From the NCBI GenBank assembly GCA_903888815.1, contig CAISVC010000271.1, positions 1 through 5,010 on the forward strand: a stretch of DNA of 5,010 nt, in the 5' to 3' direction. The first letter of the stretch is position 1, and each line of letters opens with the position of its first letter. A program made the position numbers and the translations under genes. Below the pieces are notes generated by a model that worked only from the letters and a program-made list of their open reading frames with translations, made no database searches and was not told the origin of the DNA. The DNA comes from an uncultured Fibrobacterota bacterium. Lineage in GTDB: Bacteria > Fibrobacterota > Chitinivibrionia > Chitinivibrionales > Chitinispirillaceae. Positions 1-5,010 of the stretch are shown in pieces.

Positions 1-1939
1 CCCGCCAGTAGTAGACCGTGCCGTTCAGCAGGCCGGTAACAGACCGCGTCGCGGCTGCGATGCCCGCGAAGTCGTATACCATTGCGGTAAATGCCGTATT
101 GGTCGATACCTGCAACCGGTAGGATGCGGCAGCTCTCACGCTGTCCCAGGAAAAGGTCGGGGACAGGGACTGGTTCTGGGCATTATTCACCGGCAGCAGT
201 AAAACCGGGGCTGCGGGCGCTGACACCCCCGCAAATGATATGGAGCCGTTTTCGCTCAGCGCGCTCGGGGTCCCCTCGTTCAACAGACAATCACTCAGAT
301 TCAAGTACGATCGCGAGCTTTGGCTCTTCCCCGTGCGCAAGATGAACCGGATCGTGCATAGCGCGCCGTTTCCGGTCGCCGATGATCCGCCGGCAGCGTA
401 GATACTGACCCGATTCACCTCGTCTTTTGCGGTGATCATCCAGCCGGTGGTCTTTGTGCTCGTCGTGATAGTGCCTGCGAAGATAATAAGCGAACTGTCG
501 AAACCCAGCGTCGCCTGGAATGCACTGATCGATGCGGAAACCGGCATTTTAGCCACAAAAAGCGGCACATCGATCGTGTCGCCGGATAGTCCCGCCGTAT
601 CGGGGACGGCGATCATGCAATCATATATTCGGACATTACTGCAGACGCCAACCCTCCCCTGCTGATCGGTCACCGTCACCGTTACCACACCGCTGCGCTT
701 CGCATACAACACCCCGTCATTACCGATAACCGCGACAGCAGTATCGGAGGTGCTCCACTGATACGGCGCCGTGCCGCTTACGCTGAACTGCACGCTGTCG
801 CCCGCCACGATGCCGGCCGGATACGTTGGATATAGCACGCCGGGTATCGTGATCGTCACATAGCCGCTGCGGACGATCGGGTTGAGTGTTTCATTGAACA
901 GCGCCTTTGTGATGGTGACCGGAAAGCTCTGCGCGGACGCTTTAATAAACAGCTTTACATAGAATAATACCCCTGCCCCGGATACGGACGTGGAGGTGCC
1001 AAACGCTATGCGGCAGCTATCGGCGTGCCTGGTAAAGACCGTCGCTGCGCCGGCAAGAAGCGAACCTGCGGTGACGAGTTGAAGGTCTGCTACCGATGCG
1101 GATGGTATACCCAGCGTGATTTCGCCCGCGGTGACATTGAGCCCGCTTAAATCAGACACGCGCACGGGAAGAAGCAGTGTATCACCCCGGTCCGCCGTCG
1201 TGTCGGCAACAGAAAGACGGCACGGCCGGACTTCGATGCCGCCCGATGTATCGCTGTTTCCCGTACTGTCGGTCGCGATTATTTTTGTCGCGCCCAGCTG
1301 TTGTGCCTTGAACACGCCGGTTGATGAGATCGTGCCGATCGATGAATCCGCCACTTTCCAGGTGACCGGCCCCCTCGCTCCGCCGTTAAGCGCAAATGCC
1401 AATGAATCACCCGCAAGCATGACTGCAGATGCCGGAGTAATATATATGGACGGTGGCGCGGGGACCGAAACAGAACCATTGACCAGTGCCAATGCGGGGT
1501 TCCCCTCATTTACATAGTTGTATTGTGTTCCCCCGTTAAACTGCAGGGAGGAGGTCCCCGGGCGTATCGCGGAAAAGCATACATAGAACAGAACGCCGGT
1601 CCCCGAGAGGTCGGCGGCACCTGCAGCGGCGATATCGATCGAACCGGAGCCATTCGACCGTACCGCGACCGAGAGCCCTGCCGTCGAGGTGATGGTGCCT
1701 GCAATCGAAATCGAATCAACCCGCAGTACCGTCGGATCGAAGGAGATCCTGAATTGATAGGACGAAATGTTCAGCCCCGTCAGCGAGCTGTCGGCCCTGA
1801 CCGGTACTTGTATCACTGATCGCAATTGCATTGTCGTATCAGGGATACTGATCCGCAGCGGCAACGCCCGGACTTCAGCACCGAGTGCCGCGACCAGTAA
1901 CAGCAGAAGCGCTTTATTTTTCATGGGTATTCCATTCAT
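1..1939 (-). CDS. Scaffoldin-like secreted protein with three cohesin-like domains, two BIG2-like Ig domains and an FN3 domain (3' partial)
   Basis: The frame is open from ATG 1939 to the left edge (646 codons) without a stop, so the C-terminus is missing. An in-frame TGA at 1946-1948 closes it upstream. ATG 1939 is preceded by AAGGTGA at a 6-nt spacing. An in-frame ATG at 1924 (MKNKALLLLL) gives a more classical signal peptide and is the alternative start. Residues from 1939: signal peptide ~1-25 (hydrophobic ALLLLLVAALGA, likely cleaved after VRA); cohesin-like 1 at ~29-158 (SYQFRISFDPTVLRVDSI); BIG2-like at ~162-238 (VTWKVADSSIGTISSTGVFK); cohesin-like 2 at ~241-363; BIG2-like at ~365-438 (PYQWSTSDTAVAVI); cohesin-like 3 at ~441-571 (ISAFQATLGFDSSLIIFAG); FN3-like from ~575 (PTFSWDSVRAAASYRLQVST, ending at YYWR). 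The probable role is a secreted or surface scaffold presenting cohesins. A T9SS tail may lie beyond the edge. No enzyme domain is visible. The upstream neighbour carries a dockerin, a possible partner. Cohesin-fold domains also occur in non-cellulosomal surface proteins, so binding is inferred. Confidence 0.88.
   Translation of the reverse strand, partial: MNGIPMKNKALLLLLVAALGAEVRALPLRISIPDTTMQLRSVIQVPVRADSSLTGLNISSYQFRISFDPTVLRVDSISIAGTITSTAGLSVAVRSNGSGSIDIAAAGAADLSGTGVLFYVCFSAIRPGTSSLQFNGGTQYNYVNEGNPALALVNGSVSVPAPPSIYITPASAVMLAGDSLAFALNGGARGPVTWKVADSSIGTISSTGVFKAQQLGATKIIATDSTGNSDTSGGIEVRPCRLSVADTTADRGDTLLLPVRVSDLSGLNVTAGEITLGIPSASVADLQLVTAGSLLAGAATVFTRHADSCRIAFGTSTSVSGAGVLFYVKLFIKASAQSFPVTITKALFNETLNPIVRSGYVTITIPGVLYPTYPAGIVAGDSVQFSVSGTAPYQWSTSDTAVAVIGNDGVLYAKRSGVVTVTVTDQQGRVGVCSNVRIYDCMIAVPDTAGLSGDTIDVPLFVAKMPVSASISAFQATLGFDSSLIIFAGTITTSTKTTGWMITAKDEVNRVSIYAAGGSSATGNGALCTIRFILRTGKSQSSRSYLNLSDCLLNEGTPSALSENGSISFAGVSAPAAPVLLLPVNNAQNQSLSPTFSWDSVRAAASYRLQVSTNTAFTAMVYDFAGIAAATRSVTGLLNGTVYYWR
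2..217 (-). other. Fibronectin type III-like domain, cut by the left edge
   Basis: The visible part reads PAAPVLLLPVNNAQNQSLSP, then TFSWDSVRAAASYRLQVST, then FTAMVYDFAG and GLLNGTVYYWR. The pattern P-x-N with S-P-T-F-S-W, A-x-x-Y-R-L-Q-V-S and L-x-x-G-T-x-Y-Y-W-R is typical of FN3 domains in extracellular FCB proteins. The last strand lies outside the window. Confidence 0.72.
227..619 (-). other. Cohesin-like domain 3 of the scaffoldin-like protein
   Basis: The domain starts MIAVPDTAGLSGDTIDVPLF, contains ISAFQATLGFDSSLIIFAG (the F-D signature) and GALCTIRFIL, and ends CLLNEGTPSALSENGSISF. Its GTITTST motif echoes GTITSTA of copy 1. It is clearly the same fold family as copies 1 and 2. Confidence 0.7.
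626..847 (-). other. BIG2-like Ig domain between cohesin-like domains 2 and 3
   Basis: The segment starts at GVLYPTYPAGIVAGDSVQF. It continues through GTAPYQWSTSDTAVAVIGND, then GVLYAKRSGVVTVTVTDQQG, and ends SNVRIYD. It has the W-S-T-S-D, G-V-L-Y-A and V-T-V-T-D pattern of BIG2 domains. It is a second spacer, in the same relative position as the first. Confidence 0.7.
851..1219 (-). other. Cohesin-like domain 2 of the scaffoldin-like protein
   Basis: The domain starts CRLSVADTTADRGDTLLLPV, has SGAGVLFYVKLFI near the C-terminal half (compare GTGVLFYVCF in copy 1), and ends ALFNETLNPIVRSGYVTI. The second strand (GEITLGIPSASVADLQLV) has lost the F-D-P signature, so it is more divergent than copy 1. 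Confidence 0.65.
1226..1456 (-). other. BIG2-like Ig domain between cohesin-like domains 1 and 2
   Basis: The segment runs from SIYITPASAVMLAGDSLAF through VTWKVADSSIGTISSTGVFK and LGATKIIATDSTGNSD to GGIEV. The I-T-P, G-D-S, W-K-V, I-G-T-I-S-S-T-G-V-F and A-T-D pattern is the hallmark of bacterial Ig-like group 2 domains. It probably acts as a rigid spacer. Confidence 0.75.
1466..1855 (-). other. Cohesin-like domain 1 of the scaffoldin-like protein
   Basis: The domain begins just after the signal peptide with LRISIPDT and IQVPVRADSS. It continues with SYQFRISFDPTVLRVDSI, the classic cohesin strand with F-D-P and V-L-x-V. It then has GTGVLFYVCFSAI and ends YVNEGNPALALVNGSVSV. This is the most canonical of the three copies. 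Confidence 0.72.
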
Positions 1940-1998
1940 TACGGTTCACCTTCGTGCTCATGCGTTATGGGCGCGGTGTGAGCGACGTGACTCCCGGG
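1940..1998 (-). other. 59-bp intergenic spacer, no terminator or promoter seen
   Basis: This is the gap between the TAA of the beta-helix/dockerin gene and ATG 1939 of the cohesin gene. I find no strong hairpin with a T-run and no convincing -10/-35 pair. It contains only the putative ribosome binding site. The short gap and shared strand support one transcript covering both genes. Confidence 0.55.
1946..1952 (-). promoter_or_regulatory. Probable Shine-Dalgarno for the scaffoldin-like gene
   Basis: The minus strand reads AAGGTGA followed by the 6-nt spacer ACCGTA and then ATG at 1939. AGGTGA matches the 3' part of the anti-SD complement. This favours ATG 1939 over the in-frame ATG at 1924, which has only a GGA about 6 nt upstream. 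Many FCB bacteria use SD sequences weakly, so the choice between the two starts, five codons apart, is not settled. Confidence 0.5.
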
Positions 1999-4900
1999 TT
2001 ATCGGCCGATCGTCACCAGGATCGCCTTTTTCCATGTGCCGGCGTTCATCCTGCAGAAATAAGCGCCCCTGGCAAGTACACGGCCGCGGCCACATGCGGC
2101 GCTTATCTGCATCGTATGATATCCCGCCTGTTTTTCCCCCTGCTCGATGGTGCGCACAAGCTTCCCCTGCATGGAAAAGAGCTCCAAGGTCACGATCGAG
2201 GCTTTCGGCAGCGCATAGCGGATGACCCCGTTGACACCTTTATTGACATAAGAGAATTCAAACGATTCGGGCAGCCGCACCGGCCGCTGGGCCTCCGGGC
2301 CGATCTTTGAGGTCAAGTCCGTTTCGTTAATGATGAGCCGTTCCACATTCAGCACGGCATCGGATGAACCTCCCGGTACCGAGAATGCGAGCATCACGAC
2401 CGTATCGGTTGCGCCGATCATGCCGGTTCCTGCATAACAAAGGTGAATAATGGAGTCGCCGGCATTTGCTTCAAACAACCCTTTACCGAGGTTGTCGGTA
2501 GCGGAGAGATAGTGCACTTGACTTCCCTTAAAACTGATTTTGAGGTCATATGACACTGCATTCGCGACATCGGCGAAGACGACTGGTACTCTGCAGGTAC
2601 CATCAACCATTTCAGGCGTCCCGAAAGAGATCCTGCCGCTTGCCTTGTTCGCAAGCGAAAGCAGGCCGTAATCGGCCCTGAATGATTGCGCGGCCAGTGA
2701 AACGGTGCTGATCTTGGCCAGTTCGGAGGGAAACGTCGAGATGGAATCGACCAGGTACTGCAGAATGAGCGATGCGTCGAAAGCAGTAATACCGGCGGTA
2801 CCGGATACATCGGCAACCCGCAGCTGGGTGGCATTAAGCGTTATAGAGCCGACCAGGTGCTTCAGTATCAGCGCCGCATCATAGGCCTGTATTTTTCCGT
2901 TAAGACTCACATCGCCCATCCTGGGATTCGCTGCGCCGGTACCGGTGAACAGCGCATAATTCACCGAATCCGAAACCGTGTCGCCCAGGCCCGACCGATG
3001 GATCGAGCTGCGCGGACCGCCGTTGTCACCCCACCAGTTGTAGCGTGCATCGATGTTGAAGGATTTATCGAAATTGTTTATTCCGTAGGTGAAATTGCCG
3101 TGAATGTCACAGTAATTGATCACGGGGTTTGATGCGCCGGTACAGTAGACCCCGTTGAGATTTTTGGAGACTGCCGAATAGCTGATCGACGGTGATGCGC
3201 TTACCGTATAGATGCCATACCGGGCGCCCCGTATGACACAATGATCAAACACGCATTGAGGATCGATCGCCTCGTTTTCAAAATCGATACTGTTCCATCC
3301 ATTAACATATCCATACCAGGAAACCCAGATATCATCCGCCGTCCATGCATCCACGGCTTTTTTCACAATCGTATCCCGAGGGGTATCGCCGTTATAATAG
3401 TTGTCAAACAGCGACGTGAAGACGATCGTGCTGTCGGGCGTGGAGCCGCCGCGGGCGATCAGGCTTTTATGTATTGTCAATATTCCGCCCTTGATGAACT
3501 TCACCGTGACCCCCGGCGCGACGGTCAGAACGGCGCTGGTCCCCACCGTATACGTCCCCATTATATAGGGGATATTGGAAATTCCCGCAAACATCCTTTT
3601 TGTCAAAGTAGCATTCTGCGCCAGCGTTTCATCGAGGATCCGCAGCCCGCGATAGGTGGACCCCGAGAGCGAATCGGCGACAGTCGATGAAGGATACGAG
3701 GTGAGCGAGAACACCATCGGCGCTTCACCGAGGTTATCAAACGTGCACGAATCGAGCACGGGATTCGATACGCCGTTGAGGCGCACGCCGTTGTAGCTGT
3801 TCTGGAACGTACAGCCGATGATTTCGGGCGAAGATTGCTGCAGGAGGATAGAAGTGTTTTTGTACCGAAACAGTGCGTGATGCACCTCGCACAAGGTATC
3901 CAATGATGCATCGGTGAAAGAGATAAAAGCAGAATAATTACCATTTTGGGCGTACTGCGAATAGCCGGGTTTCGTGCCGCTTCCGTTTCCTTCCAGATCG
4001 CGCGGCGTGCCGTAGAGGTCGTCGGCAGTATGGGTGAAGACCACGGGTTTTGCCGCGGTCCCCTCGACCCGCAGCGCTCCGTCAACGGTAATATCCCCCT
4101 CTCCCTTGAAGGTCAAACCCTCGGGGACCGTTATCGTCGTTCCCGAATTCACAATGTAATACATGGACCATTGGGGGGCGCAGACATACAGGTAATAGGT
4201 AATGGTATCATATCCGGCGAACGAACGTACCGGGATAGTGTCGTCGACCGCATAGGTTTCGGGAATGATCCCCAGCGCCATAAGACCCACATTCTGGGCC
4301 GTGTTGTTGCTGAACGTGGGGTTGGAGAACATGCTCATGGTAACCGGCGTATAGGTGGTATTATTTATCAGGCAATTGGTGATCACCGGACTCGCGCTGC
4401 CTATGACACAGATCGCGGAATAGGCATGGTTCGAGAATTCGCAGCTGTCAATTATCATCCGCGCATTGTTCACCAGTACCGCCCCATAATGCGAATAATC
4501 CGTCGTATAGTACGGCCGCACGCCCGCATACGAAATCAGGCAGTTCTTCAGCAGGTTCACCGAATCTCTCGACGAACTGTTGAACACGATCCAGCCCCAG
4601 TTCCCTTTTGCGGGGGTCGTCGTATTGCCGTCGTTATTTGCGTCCCCGCTCCGCGAATCGTCCCTCTGTGATGTGAACACTATCTGCCCCGCGGTCCCGT
4701 CTGCATGCAGCGCGCCATTGACCGTGATGATGCCGCTCAGTTTCACCACCACACCCGCTTCGACCGTCAGCGTTGCGTCTGTTGCAATGGTAAAGTTGCT
4801 TGCGAAATAAGCGATATTGGTTATCCCGGCAATGTTCTTTTTCCTGAGCGTCGCATCCGAAGAGAGCGTTTCATCGAGAATCATGAGTGCATTGATCCCG

Positions 4901-5010
4901 GTTGATGTAAACGTCACGTTGTTCAACTGCGGATTCGACGCGAGCGATACGCCGATCGGATATTGGGTGTTGACTATCTGTACCGTGTTAACGGTCACCT
5001 GCGAACTGCC
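1999..5010 (-). CDS. Secreted beta-helix / dockerin / cohesin-like protein with T9SS C-terminal sorting domain (5' partial)
   Basis: The frame is open to the right edge: GSSQ precedes the GTG at 4998, and no signal peptide is visible. The true start is therefore outside the window and GTG 4998 is not a credible start. Residues below are numbered from that GTG (999 residues to the TAA at 1999-2001). Residues ~1-665 form a right-handed parallel beta-helix of three related modules, rich in short strand repeats such as SNPVLDSCTF and ASPVITNCLI, and closed by a YNWWGDNGGP motif (653-662) that is common at the end of such helices. Residues 695-751 are a dockerin-like pair of calcium loops, 789-898 a cohesin-like beta-sandwich, and ~907-999 a T9SS-type sorting domain. 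The likely role is an extracellular or surface-anchored structural or binding protein. I see no recognisable catalytic site, although the N-terminal part is missing. It lies 59 bp upstream of a cohesin-bearing gene on the same strand, so co-transcription is likely. The frame has no interruption. The domain architecture is fairly sure; the ligand and function are unknown. Confidence 0.9.
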   Translation of the reverse strand, partial: GSSQVTVNTVQIVNTQYPIGVSLASNPQLNNVTFTSTGINALMILDETLSSDATLRKKNIAGITNIAYFASNFTIATDATLTVEAGVVVKLSGIITVNGALHADGTAGQIVFTSQRDDSRSGDANNDGNTTTPAKGNWGWIVFNSSSRDSVNLLKNCLISYAGVRPYYTTDYSHYGAVLVNNARMIIDSCEFSNHAYSAICVIGSASPVITNCLINNTTYTPVTMSMFSNPTFSNNTAQNVGLMALGIIPETYAVDDTIPVRSFAGYDTITYYLYVCAPQWSMYYIVNSGTTITVPEGLTFKGEGDITVDGALRVEGTAAKPVVFTHTADDLYGTPRDLEGNGSGTKPGYSQYAQNGNYSAFISFTDASLDTLCEVHHALFRYKNTSILLQQSSPEIIGCTFQNSYNGVRLNGVSNPVLDSCTFDNLGEAPMVFSLTSYPSSTVADSLSGSTYRGLRILDETLAQNATLTKRMFAGISNIPYIMGTYTVGTSAVLTVAPGVTVKFIKGGILTIHKSLIARGGSTPDSTIVFTSLFDNYYNGDTPRDTIVKKAVDAWTADDIWVSWYGYVNGWNSIDFENEAIDPQCVFDHCVIRGARYGIYTVSASPSISYSAVSKNLNGVYCTGASNPVINYCDIHGNFTYGINNFDKSFNIDARYNWWGDNGGPRSSIHRSGLGDTVSDSVNYALFTGTGAANPRMGDVSLNGKIQAYDAALILKHLVGSITLNATQLRVADVSGTAGITAFDASLILQYLVDSISTFPSELAKISTVSLAAQSFRADYGLLSLANKASGRISFGTPEMVDGTCRVPVVFADVANAVSYDLKISFKGSQVHYLSATDNLGKGLFEANAGDSIIHLCYAGTGMIGATDTVVMLAFSVPGGSSDAVLNVERLIINETDLTSKIGPEAQRPVRLPESFEFSYVNKGVNGVIRYALPKASIVTLELFSMQGKLVRTIEQGEKQAGYHTMQISAACGRGRVLARGAYFCRMNAGTWKKAILVTIGR
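2002..2280 (-). other. T9SS (Por) type C-terminal sorting domain
   Basis: The last ~93 residues show the usual pattern of this tail: a Y-A-L-P strand (VIRYALPKASIV), then V-T-L-E-L-F-S-M-Q-G-K-L-V-R-T, a glycine-rich turn ending AGYH, LARGAYF, and a basic end (WKKAILVTIGR). In FCB bacteria such domains direct export through the T9SS and are usually removed or linked to the surface. This is the main evidence for lineage and location. Confidence 0.75.
2305..2634 (-). other. Cohesin-like beta-sandwich following the dockerin
   Basis: Residues ~789-898 start RISFGTPEMVDGTCRVPVVF, with a cohesin-style first strand and V-P-V. The SYDLKISF strand follows, then IHLCYAGTGM, and the region ends RLIINETDLTSK. 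The ending resembles the NEG/NET endings of the three cohesin-like domains in the downstream gene. The expected cohesin YD/FD pair after the second strand is replaced by FKGSQVHY, so this copy is divergent. It could instead be a related beta-sandwich that packs against the dockerin. Confidence 0.6.
2746..2916 (-). other. Type I dockerin-like domain (two calcium loops) in the beta-helix protein
   Basis: Repeat 1 starts GDVSLNGKIQAYDAALILK and repeat 2 starts ADVSGTAGITAFDASLILQ, with their first aspartates (D696 and D730) 34 residues apart. Loop 1 has D696, S698, N700 and D707 at positions 1, 3, 5 and 12 of the EF-hand-like loop. Loop 2 has D730, S732 and D741 but threonine at position 5, so its calcium binding may be weaker. 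Each loop is followed by the helix pattern LILxxLV, as in dockerins. Dockerins bind cohesins to attach a protein to a scaffold. That role is known for the family and not shown here. Confidence 0.8.
3004..4917 (-). repeat. Three tandem copies of a beta-helix module (protein-level repeat)
   Basis: The anchors ILDETL, IIPETY and ILDETL begin at about 4881, 4269 and 3639, so the period is 204 then 210 residues. Each copy then has a strand pattern ending in TLTVEAGVVVK, TITVPEGLTFK or VLTVAPGVTVK. This is followed by G-A-L or K-S-L with an IVFTS or VVFTH strand and an aspartate-rich loop (RDD, ADD, FDN). Short beta-helix rungs fill the rest of each copy. The copies are clearly homologous but well diverged. 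At DNA level only short matches remain, such as the shared agcgtttcatcgag in copies 1 and 3. Copy 2 has the weakest ILDETL anchor. Confidence 0.8.

Noticed and set aside
1279..1719. Two short minus-strand open frames (76 and 69 codons) and the plus-strand frame 1116-1517
   Set aside because: All overlap the continuous cohesin/BIG2 reading frame, which explains this stretch without interruption.
1940..1998. Possible hairpin around the gagc/gctc bases in the gene spacer as a terminator
   Set aside because: The pairing is short and interrupted, and no T-run follows on the minus strand.
1767..2310. Overlapping plus-strand open frames of 152 and 141 codons spanning the gene junction
   Set aside because: They run antisense to both genes and the spacer, and have serine/arginine-rich low-information translations typical of shadows in GC-rich DNA.
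2418..2834. Minus-strand open frame of 138 codons in another frame
   Set aside because: It is an out-of-frame shadow inside the dockerin/cohesin-like region, with no domain pattern of its own.
3603..4085. Minus-strand open frame of 160 codons in another frame
   Set aside because: It is an out-of-frame shadow of the beta-helix region, with arginine/serine-rich composition and no recognisable motif.
3946..4671. Plus-strand open frame of 241 codons
   Set aside because: It lies wholly antisense to the beta-helix coding region, its translation is arginine/glycine/isoleucine-rich with no domain pattern, and the minus-strand frame is far longer with clear domains.
4996..4998. GTG as the start codon of the beta-helix/dockerin gene
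   Set aside because: The same frame stays open to the right edge, there is no signal peptide after this GTG, and it falls inside a beta-helix rung pattern. The real start is outside the window.

Overview
The window holds two large genes, both on the minus strand and both cut by a window edge. They encode modular secreted proteins. The composition is moderately GC-rich (my estimate by eye). The upstream protein ends in a domain resembling the C-terminal sorting domain of the type IX secretion system (T9SS/Por). Such tails, combined with beta-helix, dockerin and Ig-like modules, are typical of the Fibrobacterota-Chlorobi-Bacteroidota (FCB) superphylum. A Fibrobacterota/Chitinivibrionia-type or related uncultured environmental bacterium is my best guess, not something the sequence proves.

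Layout in the direction of transcription (right to left). Positions 5010 to 1999 encode at least 1003 residues of an extracellular protein whose start lies beyond the right edge. It consists of a right-handed parallel beta-helix built from three divergent copies of a ~205-210-residue module, a type I dockerin-like pair of calcium loops, a cohesin-like beta-sandwich, and a T9SS-type C-terminal domain. After a 59-bp gap with no visible terminator or promoter, positions 1939 to 1 encode at least 646 residues of a second secreted protein. It has a signal peptide, then cohesin-like 1, a BIG2-like Ig domain, cohesin-like 2, a second BIG2-like domain, cohesin-like 3, and the start of a fibronectin-III-like domain at the left edge.

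The most interesting point is the pairing. A dockerin-bearing protein sits directly upstream of a scaffoldin-like protein with three cohesin-like domains, in what looks like one transcription unit. The dockerin protein also carries a cohesin-like domain of its own. This suggests a non-classical, cell-surface or secreted cohesin-dockerin assembly with no recognisable glycoside hydrolase in the window. Domain identities were read by eye from the translated sequence. Actual binding is inference.

No RNA genes, mobile elements, CRISPR arrays or plus-strand genes are supported. The plus-strand open frames are antisense shadows of the two genes.
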